Positions 1-11,479 of a stretch of DNA of 64,000 bases are shown one piece after another; positions within the stretch are counted from its first letter, which is position 1, and every line of letters starts with the position of its first letter. Position numbers and translations under genes: made by a program. Where the stretch lies: assembly GCA_964036045.1 (NCBI GenBank), contig OZ038378.1, positions 183,856,944 through 183,920,943 of the forward strand. The letters are read 5' to 3'. The notes below the pieces were generated by a model. It saw only the letters and a list, made by a program, of their open reading frames with translations. It did no database searches and was not told the DNA's origin. The DNA is from Eutreptiella sp. 'Long Island Sound 2002' (lineage: Eukaryota; Euglenozoa; Euglenophyceae; Eutreptiales; Eutreptiaceae).

Positions 1-755
1 GGTGGGACCCCACACCACCGAGTGATGTGAGGGGGGGGCACCGGGGGATTGCACACGGGGGAAACATAGAGGGAAGGTGTGCACAGGGAGGGTGTCTCCA
101 AAAGGGGGAGGAGTTTGCACGTGGTCAAGGAGAGCAGGGTGCATGTGTATCGTGGTGGTGGGGGGGTGGGGGTTGGCACGAGGCCATGGTTTTGGTTCGT
201 TTGCCTTTGGCGGCGCCTATTGGCCTCTCGCCACTGCTCATTCCGACCCTCTTTGGGTCCGAACGTGTTTTGGTTGCGTCAACGGAGCGCCTGGATGACT
301 TGTCCTGTTTGACTACTCCGGGGTCGGCTCTCCCGGAGACGGGCTGTTGCCCGTGCCATTGACCAGGTGCATCCAGATGCACACTCCGAGTCCAGGCTGG
401 GTTTGCTGACTCCAGCACTGACTTGTGCGCGCTGGGGTGTGCATCTGCAGGATAATTTTTTCTGACAGAGGCTTCTAACAACCACAATGATTCTTTCCCT
501 TTTGTCCTTTCCTTTGGTGGTGGGGGGTGGGGGGGGGGGTGGTCGGAGATTTTTGAACCACAGACCTCGGCCGAGACACTGACCTCCTCCAGATGAATTA
601 CTTCAATGATGCCCCGTACACTGGCATGTGTTGTGTTCCCCTCAGGACAGTCTGAGGCAGTGGCTTGACCGCCAAAAGTGAAGGACGTTGTGGTCCTTCA
701 ACAAAAGTGAGGGAGGGTGCGCACAACATTCCGTGTCCCAGTCCTCGGTGCACAC
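1..755. other. Non-coding left edge, nothing recognised
   Basis: This stretch has only short overlapping open frames on both strands, none with a recognisable domain. It is G-rich on the plus strand, with a long G/T homopolymer-like tract near 520-545. I see no gene, RNA or mobile element here. It could hold introns or UTR of the possible minus-strand exon that ends at 756. Confidence 0.4.
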
Positions 756-1283
756 TCAACCTGCGCATACCCCAGCAGCCCCCCCCCCCCCCAAACCCAT
801 GCACAAGGGCTTGCTGAAGGACAGCCCTGCTCCCTCTCCTCCTCCTGCCCCCGCCCAGAGGAAGTGCCTGAGGGCTCTCCTGTCACGAGCTCTGGCGCTC
901 TGCAACCGTCCTGAGGGACGAACATACCATCGTTGAACTTTGACTGCGGCCTTCTTCTTCTCTCCAGCGAGCTTTTGAAGCTTCACTCTTGCCTCCTGGA
1001 GCCCCAGTTTTTCGATGATGGCCATATTTTGGGCCACTATCGCCTGTCGCTCCGCCTCGAGCTCACAGATGTCCTCTTCGGCATTACTTCCAAAAGATGC
1101 ATCGCTGTCAAAATGAAAACGGCCCTCGATTTGCAAAATGGCAGAAGCTGTTGACCAGCGCAGCACCGGAGAGCACCTCCGACTGGGCTTGCCGGCACTC
1201 ACTGCGCACGCGTATGTAACAACTCCAGCAGCAACAGAAGAACACAACAGTGGCACCAGCAGCAATGCCAAGAAAACCATCAC
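756..1283 (-). CDS. Possible exon: hydrophobic N-terminus, coiled coil and IQ-like motif, unknown protein
   Basis: This open frame of 175 codons reads leftwards to a stop at 756. It starts with about 28 hydrophobic residues (signal peptide or membrane anchor), then an acidic stretch and a charged helical region rich in Glu, Lys, Leu and Gln. That region ends in a basic motif KKAAVKVQRWYVRP, which resembles an IQ calmodulin-binding motif. After that the frame becomes Gly/Ala/Arg-rich low complexity and is probably not coding, so a splice site near 900-920 is likely. The layout suggests a membrane-anchored protein with a cytoplasmic coiled coil, but I recognise no family. Another frame over 1108-1308 also encodes a hydrophobic stretch, so the exact exon is uncertain. 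Confidence 0.3.
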   Translation of the reverse strand: MMVFLALLLVPLLCSSVAAGVVTYACAVSAGKPSRRCSPVLRWSTASAILQIEGRFHFDSDASFGSNAEEDICELEAERQAIVAQNMAIIEKLGLQEARVKLQKLAGEKKKAAVKVQRWYVRPSGRLQSARARDRRALRHFLWAGAGGGEGAGLSFSKPLCMGLGGGGAAGVCAG

Positions 1284-1654
1284 CGTGGACGACCGTGTGG
1301 GGAAACATGGGAAGTGTGGGCTCTACAACAGCAATGGGGTTCTATTTGGCCGCCCCTGTGTGCAGAAATGGGACGATACTGAGGACGACCTAACTCGTCA
1401 TGTACTGGACCTTGTGGGCCTCTGGGAACATCTCTGGTGGCTGGAGGCGACAACTGTTTTTGATAGTAGCGCTCCTGTGGGCACGGGCGTGGGGCTGCCT
1501 GCAATGCACGTACCGCGACGACGGGATTGCCCCAACGAGTCTGCCCATGCCACATGGGCTGTGCTGGAGCGTAACAGTTGCCTGCCCGACGTCCCCACAC
1601 GACTACCACCGGCACGTACGCTGCGTTTGCGAGCACCCATGCCCTTCAGCCACG
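1284..1654. other. No supported feature
   Basis: Open frames occur on both strands between the possible exon and the pentanucleotide array, but they end in or run through the array and show no domain. I see nothing supportable here. Confidence 0.4.
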
Positions 1655-2063
1655 TCACACACCACACCACACCACACCACACCACACCACACCACACCAC
1701 ACCACACCACACCACACCACACCACACCACACCACACCACACCACACCACACCACACCACACCACACCACACCACACCACACCACACCACACCACACCAC
1801 ACCACACCACACCACACCACACCACACCACACCACACCACACCACACCACACCACACCACACCACACCACACCACACCACACCACACCACACCACACCAC
1901 ACCACACCACACCACACCACACCACACCACACCACACCACACCACACCACACCACACCACACCACACCGCACCACACCACACCACACCACACCACACCAC
2001 ACCACACCACACCACACCACACCACACCACACCACACCACACCACACCACACCACACCACACC
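1655..2063. repeat. (ACCAC)n pentanucleotide array, about 82 copies
   Basis: A nearly perfect tandem array of the 5-bp unit ACCAC fills about 410 bp, with one visible interruption (ACCGC) near 1968. It is the longest of four such arrays in the window; the others are at 13133, 34383 and 35053. The open frames with His-Thr-Thr-Pro-His or Cys-Gly-Val-Val-Trp repeats are translations of this array and not genes. Confidence 0.97.
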
Positions 2064-2889
2064 CTGAGTACTCCCCAGCTCTACTCACGGGCTGGGTGCC
2101 GGGTGCGAAGCCCCCGACGACAGGGCCCGGGCACTGCCAATAAGCGGTGTACTAACAGTGTCGGGTGCGCGCACGTCCCAGTGCCAAGCACCATCCCCAG
2201 GGACCCCGCGGCCCCTAGTACCGGCCGCCTTGGCCCTGGGAACGGTCAGCGACCCTCCGTAGAGGACGGCTGACCAAGCCTCCCCCTCCTCTCTTCCCCT
2301 ACGCACCCGCCCACGCACCAGCCCACGCAGGAGCCCGGACATGCGCCCCCCCCGCGCCTTTGCCCCACCCACAGGGCCCTCTGCCCCAACTCCATCCCAC
2401 ACACCCCCGTGCAGCTCTCGGTGCCCCCCATGCACTACCTCCCGCAGCCACTCCGTGCCGCCTCCCCTGCCCACTGCCCCCCCCCCCACCCCCTTCTCCT
2501 GCCCTTGCCCCTCTCACAGGCTGGCAGCGCCCGTGCGGCGCGCCTCCAGGGCCCCGCATCGGCGGCCGGCCGCGTGAGCAACTGGGCCCGGGCGCGCCGA
2601 CGAGGAGGCTCCAATGCGGGGTCTTCATGGCAAGCGTCCGGGTGTGCAGGTGGAAAGGGCCCTGGAGGGTGCATGTGAGGGGCCCCCGCCCTAGCAGAGG
2701 CGCGGTGCCTGGGGGGAGAGGGTGACCAGTGGCGCGGACATGCGCGGGGGGCCCCAACAACGACCCCCCGCCCTGCAACGTGTGCGAGGGTATGAGGAGG
2801 GATATGAAGCTGGCCTGAGTTTTGAGGACTCGAGTGGAGCAGGCCTCCATACCAACAGCCGTTGAAAATGGGTCAGTCGATTGTAAGCC
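2064..2889. other. C-rich spacer without recognised feature
   Basis: About 0.8 kb of strongly C-rich plus-strand sequence lies between the first ACCAC array and the first macro-repeat. Several overlapping Pro- or Gly-rich open frames exist on both strands, as expected from the composition. I see no conserved domain. It has no counterpart in front of the second macro-repeat copy, where the ACCAC array directly abuts the repeat. Confidence 0.5.
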
Positions 2890-3496
2890 AGATGGCAATG
2901 CCCAGAGACGCAGTCCCTGTCCCCGTCCGGTTGGACGCCCCGGTATCGGTATCCAACATCCTTTAGGTACGGTATAAGGCCCCCCGGCCACCACCCCGGC
3001 GCCAACACCAGGGAGGGCGTCCGGGAGGGGTAACAGCCCCCGATCCTCCAAAGGCAGCCCCAAAGGTGAGCGCACCACTGGAAGGGGCATGTCTGCGGGG
3101 TAAACAAATGCGCTGAGTAATTCCCTAACGTAATGAATAGTACCTACTGCCGTAACTAATGCTTAACAGGGTAAATGGCCCCCCCCCCGGGGCCAGTTTA
3201 GTGCGCAACCCCCAGAGCCGGACTCGACCGGCCGTACTGAGGCGAGCCCAGAAATGGGTATGGCAGGCCACAGTCCAGCTGGTAGCCACGCCTCAGTACA
3301 CTCCGTGGGCTCATAAGGCCCACGGGGGCCCCAAACACCGTTACGTTCGGGAGTTAAGCCCCGGCGGTGTTTGGGGTTGTTCCTGGTTAAGAGGACTCAC
3401 GTTGAGTCCCAGATACTGTTACCCCGGGGTTATGACCCCCGGTACTGCCTGCTTACTTGCCTGCTGCTGCTAAGAGGTAGGAGGGAGTACCCACAG
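2890..3496 (+). repeat. Macro-repeat head block, copy 1
   Basis: About 600 bp that is repeated almost unchanged at 13201-13810, 10.31 kb downstream. The homology begins at the segment starting AGATGGCAATGCCC and continues to the first 94-bp unit. It contains a short TA-rich part (about 3106-3170) with GTAAACAAATGCGC and a downstream cluster of hairpins annotated separately. Differences between copies are few point changes and a small indel near 3272/13582. No protein is supported. Confidence 0.85.
3297..3446 (+). ncRNA. Candidate structured RNA module with a 5S-rRNA-like box, copy 1
   Basis: Four inverted repeats follow each other in about 150 bp. They are an 8-bp stem (3303-3310 with 3318-3325), a 10-bp perfect stem (3331-3340 with 3365-3374), a 7-bp stem with a 3-nt loop (3393-3399 with 3403-3409), and a GC stem around 3419-3444. 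The loop of the second stem carries GGGAGTTAAGCCCCGG, which resembles loop C/box A of 5S rRNA, and CCTGGTTA follows as in 5S genes. The rest does not align convincingly with a 5S rRNA, so I call it only a structured candidate. Transcription is not shown. Confidence 0.3.
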
Positions 3497-4735
3497 GCCT
3501 GGCAGGAGACTCCGAACACCCCCTGGGCTGGGCTCCCCGTCCCCCCCCAGGCCGGTGCGCCCGGTTCTCTGAAGAAGATGGCCCCCCATTGCCCTGGCAG
3601 GAGACTCCGAACACCCCCTGGGCAGGACTCCCCGTCCCCCCCGGGCCGGTGCGCCCGGTTCTCTGACGAAGATGGCCCCCCATTGGCCTGGCAGGAGACT
3701 CCGAACACCCCCTGGGCAGGACTCCCCGTCCCCCCCGGGCCGGTGCGCCCGGTTCTCTGAAGAAGATGGCCCCCCATTGGCCTGGCAGGAGACTCCGAAC
3801 ACCCCCTGGGCAGGACTCCCCGTCCCCCCCAGGCCGGTGCGCCCGGTTCTCTGAAGAAGATGGCCCCCCATTGGCCCTGGCAGGAGACTCCGAACACCCC
3901 CTGGGCAGGACTTCCCGTCCCCCCCGGGCCGGTGCGCCCGGTTCTCTGAAGACGATGCCCCCCCATTGCCCTGGCAGGAGACTCCGAACACCCCCTGGGC
4001 AGGACTCCCCGTCCCCCCCGGGCCGGTGCGCCCGGTTCTCTGAAGAAGATGGCCCCCCATTGGCCCTGGCAGGAGACTCCGAACACCCCCTGGGCAGGAC
4101 TCCCCGTCCCCCCCGGGCCGGTGCGCCCGGTTCTCTGAAGACGATGGCCCCCCATTGGCCTGGCAGGAGACTCCGAACACCCCCTGGGCAGGACTCCCCG
4201 TCCCCCCCGGGCCAGTGCGCCCGGTTCTCTGAAGAAGATGGCCCCCCCTTGGCCTGGCAGGAGACTCCGACCACCCCCTGGGCAGGACTCCCCGTCCCCC
4301 CCGGGCCGGTGCGCCCGGTTCTCTGAAGAAGATGGCCCCCCATTGGCCTGGCAGGAGGCTCCGACCACCCCCCGGGCTGGACTCCCCGTCCCCCCCAGGC
4401 CGGTGCGCCCGGTTATTGGAAGATGATAGCTCCCCATGGGCCTTGCAAGAGGTTCCGACCACCCCCTGGGCTGGGCTCCCCGTCCCCCCCGGGCCGGTGC
4501 GCCCGGTTATTAGCAGATGACGCCTCCCCATGGGCCCTGCAGGAGGCTCCGACCACCCCTTGGGTTGGACTCCCCATCCCCCCAGGCCGGTGCGCCCGGT
4601 TCTCCGAAGATGATGGCCCCCCATGGGCCCAGAAGGATGCCCCGACCACCCCCTGGGTTGGACTCCCCATCCCCCCAGGCCGGTGCGCCCAGTAGTACAT
4701 CCCCACAGGCCCGGCACTACACTCCGACCACCCAT
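3497..4735 (+). repeat. 94-bp satellite, block 1 (about 13 units)
   Basis: Tandem units spaced exactly 94 bp apart, each with a core like GATGGCCCCCCATTGG, a CAGGAG segment, a GGGCAGGACTCCCCGTCC segment and GTGCGCCCGGTT. The first units are nearly identical. The last five or so diverge (GGTTATTGGAAG, GGTTATTAGCAG and similar), as is common at array edges. The block ends with a junction unit containing AGTAGTACATCCCC that leads directly into the 47-bp satellite. Confidence 0.95.
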
Positions 4736-6365
4736 TGCAGGAGTTGCACTGCCCACTGCCCCAAGGCAGTGAGGCAGTGCATTGCAGGAGTTGCACTGCC
4801 CACTGCTCCGAGGCAGTGAGGCAGTGCGTTGCAGGAGTTCCGCTGCCCACTGCCCCAGGGCAGTGAGGCAGTGCATTGCAGGAGTTGCGCTGCCCACTGC
4901 CCCCAGGCAGTGCGGCAGTGTATTGCAGAAGTTGCACTGCCCAATACCCCCAGGCAGTGGGGCAGTGCATTGCAGGAGTTCCACTGCCCACTGCCCCCAG
5001 GCAGTGAGGCAGTGCATTGCAGGAGTTCCGCTGCCCACTGCCCCCAGACAGTGTGGCAGTGCATTGGAGGAGTTGCACTGTCCACTGCCCCCAGGCAGTG
5101 GGGCAGAGTAATGCAGGAGCTGCACTGCTCACTGCCCCCAGGCAGTGCGGCAGTGCATTGCCGGAGGTCCACTGCCCACTGCCCCCAAGCCAGTGCGGCA
5201 GTGCGTTGCAGGAGTTGCGCTGCCCACTGCCCCCCAGCAGTGCGGCAGTGTATTGCAGGAGTTGCACTGCCCACTGCCCCCAGGCAGTGAGGCAGTGCAT
5301 TGCAGGAGTTGCACTGCCCACTGCCCCCAAGGCAGTGAGGCGGTGCATTGCAGGAGCTCCACTGCCCACTGCCCCCAGGCAGTGGGGCAGTGCATTGCAG
5401 GAGTTCCACTGCCAACTGCCCCCGGGCAGTGAGGTAGTGCATTGCGAGAGTTCCACTACCCACTGCCCCAGGGCAGTGAGGCGGTGCATTGCAGGAGTTG
5501 CACTGCCCACTGCCCCCAGGCAATGAGGCAGTGCATTGCAGGAGTTCCACTGCCCACTGCCCCCAGGCAGTGAGGCAGTGCATTGCAGGAGTTCCGCTGC
5601 CCACTGCCCCAGGGCAGTGAGGCAGTGCATTGCAGGAGTTCCACTGTCCACTGCCCCCAGGCAGTGGGGCGGTGCATTGCAGGAGTTCCACTGCCCACTG
5701 CCCCCAGGCAGTGAGGTAGTGCATTGCGGGAGTTTCACTGCCCACTGCCCCAGGGCAGTGGGGCGGTGCATTGCAGGAGTTGCACTGCCCACTGCCCCCA
5801 CGCAGTGAGGCAGTGCATTGCAGGAGTTGCACTGCCCACTGCCCCCAGGTAGTGAGGCAGTGCATTGCAGGACTTCCACTTCCCACTGCCCCCAGGGCAC
5901 TGAGGCAGTGCATTGCAGGAGTTGCACTGCCCACTGCCCCCAGGCAGTGAGGCCGTGCATTGGACAAGTTGCACCGCCCACTGCCCCCAGGCAGTGAGGC
6001 AGTGCGTGGCAGGAGTTGGAGTTGCACTGCCCACTGCCCCCAGGCAGTGAGGCATTGCATTGCAGGAGTTGCACTGCCCACTGCCCCCAGGCAGTGCGGC
6101 AGTGTATTGCAGGAGTTGCACTGCCCACTAACCCAGGGCAGTGAGGCACTGCATTGCAGAGGTTGCACTGTCCGCTGCCCCCAGGCGGTGAGGCAGTGCA
6201 TTGCAAGAGTTCCACTGCCCACTGCCCCAGGGCAGTGAGGTAGTGCATTGCAGGAGTTCCACTGCCCACTGCTCTGGGATAGTGAGGCAGCGCATTGCAG
6301 GAGTTGCACTGTCCACTGCCCCCAAGCAGTGGGGCAGTGCATTGCAGGAGTTCCACTGCCCACTG
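4736..6365 (+). repeat. 47-bp hairpin satellite, block 1 (about 35 units)
   Basis: Tandem 47-bp units. Each has the order CACTGCC-CACTGCC, a short C-rich loop, GGCAGTG-(A or G)-GGCAGTG, then a CATTGCAGGAGTT link. Each unit can therefore fold into a stem of about 14 bp with a single-base bulge. The unit contains no stop codon in several frames, which creates long meaningless open frames. The block is almost the same as 7243-8829, so it was copied as a block. It ends in a junction (CCCACTGAAGAAGATGG) into 94-bp units. Confidence 0.96.
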
Positions 6366-7242
6366 AAGAAGATGGCCCCCCACTGGCCTTGCAGGAGACT
6401 CCGAACACCCCCTGGGCAGGACTCCCCGTCCCCCCTGGGCCGGTGCGCCTGGTTCTCTGAAGAAGATGGCCCCCCATTGGCGTGGCAGGAGACTCCGAAC
6501 ACCCCCTGGGTAGGACTCCCCGTCCCCCCCGGGCCGGTGCGCCCGGTTCTCTAAAGAAGATGGCCCCCCATTGGCCTGGCAGGAGACTCCGAACACCCCC
6601 TGGGCAGGACTCCCCGTCCCCCCCGGGCCGGTGCGCCCGGTTCTCTGAAGAAGATGGCCCCCCATTGGCCTGGCAGGAGACTCCGACCACCCCCTGGGCA
6701 GGACTCCCCGTCCCCCCAAGGCCGGTGCGCCCGGTTCTCTGAAGAAGATGGCCCCCCATTGCCCTGGCAGGAGGATCCGAACACCCCCTGGGCAGGACTC
6801 CCCGTCCCCCCCGGGCCGGTGCGCCCGGTTCTCTGAAGACGATGGCCCCCCATTGGCCTGGCAGGAGACTCCGAACACCCCCTGGGCAGGACTCCCCGTC
6901 CCCCCCGGGCCGGTGCGCCCGGTTCTCTGAAGAAGATGGCCCCCCATTGGCCCTGGCAGGAGGCTCCGACCACCCCCTGGGCTGGGCTCCCCGTCCCCCC
7001 CGGGCCGGTGCGCCCGGTTATTAGCAGATGACGCCTCCCCATGGGCCCTGCAGGAGGCTCCGACCACCCCCTGGGTTGGACTCCCCATCCCCCCAGGCCG
7101 GTGCGCCCGGTTCTCCGAAGATGATGGCCCCCCATGGGCCCTGAAGGATGCCCCGACCACCCCCTGGGTTGGACTCCCCATCCCCCCAGGCCGGTGCGCC
7201 CAGTAGTACATCCCCACAGGCCCGGCACTACACTCCGACCAC
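6366..7242 (+). repeat. 94-bp satellite, block 2 (about 9 units)
   Basis: Second run of 94-bp units. It enters from the 47-bp array through the same GAAGAAGATGG junction seen at 8830 and 11107, and leaves through the same AGTAGTACATCCCC unit seen at the end of blocks 1, 3 and 5. The order of diverged terminal units matches the other blocks, showing block-wise amplification. Confidence 0.95.
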
Positions 7243-8829
7243 CCATTGCAGGAGTTGCACTGCCCACTTCCCCCAGGCAGTGAGGCAGTGCATTGCAGGA
7301 GTTGCACTGCCCACTGCTCCGAGGCAGTGAGGCAGTGCGCTGCAGGAGTTCCGCTTCGCACTGCCCCGGGGCAGTGAGGCAGTGCATTGCAGGAGTTGCA
7401 CTGCCCATTGCCCCAAGGCAGTGCGGCAGTGTATTGCAGAAGTTGCACTGCCCAATACCCCCAGGCAGTGGGGCAGTGCATTGCAGGAGTTCCACTGCCC
7501 ACTGCCCCCAGGCAGTGAGGCAGTGCATTGCAGGAGTTCCGCTGCCCACTGCCCCCAGACAGTGTGGCAGTGCATTGCAGGAGTTGCACTGTCCACTGCC
7601 CCCAGGCAGTGGGGCAGAGTAATGCAGGAGCTGCACTGCTCACTGCCCCCAGGCAGTGCGGCAGTGTATTGCCGGAGGTCCACTGCCCACTGCCCCCAAG
7701 CCAGTGCGGCAGTGCGTTGCAGGAGTTGCGCTGCCCACTGCCCCCCAGCTATGCGGCAGTGTATTGCAGGAGTTGCACTGCCCACTGCCCCCAGGGCAGT
7801 GAGGCGGTGCATTGCAAGAGTTCCACTGCCCACTGCCCCCAGGCAGTGGGGCAGTGCATTGCAGGAGTTCCACTGCCCACTGCCCCCAGGCAGTGAGGTA
7901 GTGCGTTGCGGGAGTTCCACTACCCACTGCCCCAGGGCAGTGAGGCGGTGCATTGCAGGAGTTGCACTGCCCACTGCCCCCAGGCAGTGAGGCAGTGCAT
8001 TGCGGGAGTTCCACTGCCCACTGCCCCCAGGCAGTGAGGCAGTGCATTGCAGGAGTTCCGCTGCCCACTGCCCCAGGGCAGTGAGGCAGTGCATTGCAGG
8101 AGTTGCACTGTCCGCTGCCCCCAGGCAGTGGGGCGGTGCATTGCAGGAGTTCCACTGCCCACTGCCCCCAGGCAGTGAGGTAGTGCATTGCGGGAGTTTC
8201 ACTGCCCACTGCCCCAGGGCAGTGGGGCGGTGCATTGCAGGAGTTGCACTGCCCACTGCCCCCACGCAGTGAGGCAGTGCATTGCAGGAGTTGCACTGCC
8301 CACTGCCCCCAGGTAGTGAGGCAGTGCATTGCAGGACTTCCACTTCCCACTGCCCCCAGGGCACTGAGGCAGTGCATTGCAGGAGTTGCACTGCCCACTG
8401 CCCCCAGGCAGTGAGGCCGTGCATTGTAGAAGTTGCACCGCCCACTGCCCCCAGGCAGTGAGGCAGTGCGTGGCAGGAGTTGGAGTTGCACTGCCCACTG
8501 CCCCCAGGCAGTGAGGCATTGCATTGCAGGAGTTGCACTGCCCACTGCCCCCAGGCAGTGCGGCAATGTATTGCAGGAGTTGCACTGCCCACTAACCCAG
8601 GGCAGTGAGGCAGTGCATTGCAGAGGTTGCACTATCCGCTGCCCCCAGGCAGTGAGGCAGTGCATTGCAAGAGTTCCACTGCCCACTGCCCCAGGGCAGT
8701 GAGGTAGTGCATTGCAGGAGTTCCACTGCCCACTGCTCTGGGACAGTGAGGCAGCGCATTGCAGGAGTTGCACTGTCCACTGCCCCCAAGCAGTGGGGCA
8801 GTGCATTGCAGGAGTTCCACTGCCCACTG
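7243..8829 (+). repeat. 47-bp hairpin satellite, block 2 (about 34 units)
   Basis: A close copy of the 4736-6365 block, including rare variant units in the same order. Examples are a unit with a TGGAGTT insertion near 6019 and 8481, and units with GCTCTGGGA near 6273 and 8735. It begins 2507 bp after block 1 and block 3 begins 2559 bp later, which defines a second-order repeat of about 2.5 kb. Confidence 0.95.
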
Positions 8830-9801
8830 AAGAAGATGGCCCCCCACTGGCCTTGCAGGAGACTCCGAACACCCCCTGGGCAGGACTCCCCGTCCCCCCT
8901 GGGCCGGTGCGCCCGGTTCTCTGAAGAAGATGGCCCCCCATTGGCGTGGCAGGAGACTCCGAACACCCCCTGGGCAGGACTCCCCGTCCCCCCCGGGCCG
9001 GTGCGCCCGGTTCTCTAAAGAAGATGGCCCCCCATTGGCCTGGCAGGAGACTCCGAACACCCCCTGGGCAGGACTCCCCGTCCCCCCCAGGCCGGTGCGC
9101 CCGGTTCTCTGAAGACGATGCCCCCCCATTGCCCTGGCAGGAGGATCCGAACACCCCCTGGGCAGGACTCCCCGTCCCCCCCGGGCCGGTGCGCCCGGTT
9201 CTCTGAAGACGATGGCCCCCCATTGGCCTGGCAGGAGACTCCGAATACCCCCTGGGCAGGACTCCCCGTCCCCCCCGGGCCGGCGCGCCCGGTTCTCTGA
9301 AGACGATGGCCCCCCATTGGCCTGGCAGGAGACTCCGAACACCCCCTGGGCAGGACTCCCCGTCCCCCCCGGGCCGGTGCGCCCGGTTCTCTGAAGAAGA
9401 TGGCCCCCCATTGGCCTGGCAGGAGGCTCCGACCACCCCCTGGGCTGGACTCCCCGTCCCCCCCAGGCCGGTGCGCCCGGTTATTGGAAGAGGATGGCTC
9501 CCCATGGGCCTTGCAGGAGGTTCCGACCACCCCCTGGGCTGGGCTCCCCGTCCCCCCCAGGCCGGTGCGCCCGGTTATTAGCAGATGACGCCTCCCCATG
9601 GGCCCTGCAGGAGGCTCCGACCACCCCCTGGCCTGGACTCCCCGTCCCCCCTAGGCCGGTGCGCCCGGTTCTCTGAAGATGATGGCCCCCCATAGGCCCT
9701 GAAGGATGCCCCGATCGCCCCCTGGGTTGGACTCCCCATCCCCGCAGGCCGGTGCGCCCAGTAGTACATCCCCACAGGCCCGGCACTACACTCCGACCAC
9801 C
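8830..9801 (+). repeat. 94-bp satellite, block 3 (about 10 units)
   Basis: Third run of 94-bp units, entered and left through the same junction units as blocks 2 and 5. Most units differ by only one to three bases from neighbours, apart from the diverged final three. Confidence 0.95.
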
Positions 9802-11106
9802 CATTGCAGGAGTTGCACTGCCCACTGCCCCCAGGCAGTGAGGCAGTGCATTGCATGAGTTGCACTGCCCACTGCTCCCAGGCAGTGAGGCAGTGCGTTG
9901 CAGGAGTTCCGCTGCCCGCTGCCCCAGGGCAGTGAGGCAGTGCATTGCAGGAGTTGCGCTGCCCACTGCCCCCAGGCAGTGCGGCAGTGTATTGCAGAAG
10001 TTGCACTGCCCAATACCCCCAGGCAGTGGGGCAGTGCATTGCAGGAGTTCCACTGCCCACTGCCCCCAGGCAGTGAGGCAGTGCATTGCAGGAGTTCCGC
10101 TGCCCACTGCCCCCAAGCAGTGCGGCAGTGTATTGCAGGAGTTGCACTGCCCACTGCCCCCAGGCAGTGAGGCAGTGCGTTGTAGGAGTTGCACTGCCCA
10201 CTGCCCCAAGGGCAGTGAGGCGGTGCATTGCAGGAGTTCCACTGCCCGCTGCCCCCAGGCAGTGGAGCAGTGCATTGCAAGAGTTCGACTGCCCACTGCC
10301 CCAGGGCAGTGAGGCGGTGCATTGCAGGAGTTGCACTGTCCACTGCCCCCAGGCAGTGAGGCAGTGCATTGCAGGAGTTCCACTGCCCACTGCCCCCAGG
10401 CAGTGAGGCAGTGCATTGCAGGAGTTCCGCTGTCCACTGCCCCCAGGGCAGTGAGGCAGTGCATTGCAGGAGTTGCACTGCCCACTGCCCCCAGGCGTTG
10501 AGGCGGTGCATTGCAGGAGTTCCACTGCCCACTGCCCCCAGGCGGTGAGGCAGTGCATTGCAGGAGTTGCACTGCCCACTGCCCCCAGGTAGTGAGGCAG
10601 TGCATTGCAGGACTTCCACTTCCCACTGCCCCCAGGGCACTGAGGCAGTGCATTGCACGAGTTGCACTGCCCATTGCCCCCAGGCAGTGAGGCCGTGCAT
10701 TGGACAAGTTGCACCGCCCACTGCCCCCAGGCAGTGAGGCAGTGCGTGGCAGGAGTTTGGAGTTGCACTGCCCACTGCCCCCGGGCAGTGAGGCATTGCA
10801 TTGCAGGAGTTGCACTGCCCACTGCCCCTAGGCAGTGCGGCAGTGTATTGCGGGAGTTGCACTGCCCACTGACCCAGGGCACTGAGGCAGTGCATTGCAG
10901 AGGTTGCACTGTCCGCTGCCCCCAGGCAGTGAGGCAGTGCATTGCAAGAGTTCCACTGCCCACTGCCCCAGGGCAGTGAGGTAGTGCATTGCAGGAGTTC
11001 CACTGCCCACTGCTCTGGGACAGTGAGGCAGTGCATTGCAGGAGTTGCACTGTCCACTGCCCCCAAGCAGTGGGGCAGTGCATTGCAGGAGTTCCACTGC
11101 CCACTG
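9802..11106 (+). repeat. 47-bp hairpin satellite, block 3 (about 28 units)
   Basis: Third run of 47-bp units. It keeps the start and end unit order of blocks 1 and 2 but is several units shorter internally, consistent with unequal exchange or slippage. A diverged TTTGGAGTT insertion unit near 10756 corresponds to those at 6019 and 8481. Confidence 0.95.
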
Positions 11107-11479
11107 AAGAAGATGGCCCCCCACTGGCCTTGCAGGAGACTCCGAACACCCCCTGGGCAGGACTCCCCGTCCCCCCTGGGGCCGGTGCGCCCGGTTCTCT
11201 AAAGAAGATGGCCCCCCATTGGCCTGGCAGGAGACTCCGAACACCCCCTGGGCAGGACTCCCCGTCCCCCCCGGGCCGGTGCGCCCGGTTCTCTGAAGAA
11301 GATGGCCCCCCATTGGCCTGGCAGGAGGCTCCGACCACCCCCTGGGCTGGACTCCCCGTCCCCCCCGGGCCGGTGCGCCCGGTTATTGGAAGATGATGGC
11401 TCCCCATGGGCCTTGCAGGAGGTTCCGACCACCCCCTGGGCTGGGCTCCCCGTCCCCCCCAGGCCGGTGCGCCCGGTTA
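11107..11479 (+). repeat. 94-bp satellite, block 4 (about 4 units)
   Basis: A short run of four 94-bp units. Unlike the other 94-bp blocks it exits directly from a GTGCGCCCGGTTATTG half-unit into the 47-bp array at 11480, without the AGTAGTACATCCCC junction unit. This shows an exchange between the two unit types at the shared ATTGCAGGAG segment. Confidence 0.94.

Noticed and set aside
1655-2063. Telomere repeat
   Set aside because: ACCAC/GTGGT is not a known telomere unit and the arrays are internal, flanked by other sequence on both sides.
1138-2067. Plus-strand frame of 309 codons with His-Thr-Thr-Pro-His repeats, and minus frames with Cys-Gly-Val-Val-Trp repeats
   Set aside because: Translation of the ACCAC pentanucleotide array; the non-repeat part competes with a more protein-like frame on the other strand.
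3297-3446. Complete 5S rRNA gene
   Set aside because: Only the loop C/box A-like segment and CCTGGTTA agree. The terminal helix and the GGATGGGAGACC-like box are missing, so it is kept only as a structured candidate.
4413-7643. 1076-codon minus-strand open frame, and similar very long frames at 3470-5125, 13711-16898, 16324-18842 and 19605-22220
   Set aside because: They cross 47-bp and 94-bp tandem units whose lengths are not multiples of three, so every frame is read in turn. The units simply lack stop codons. Overlapping long frames exist in all phases and on both strands.
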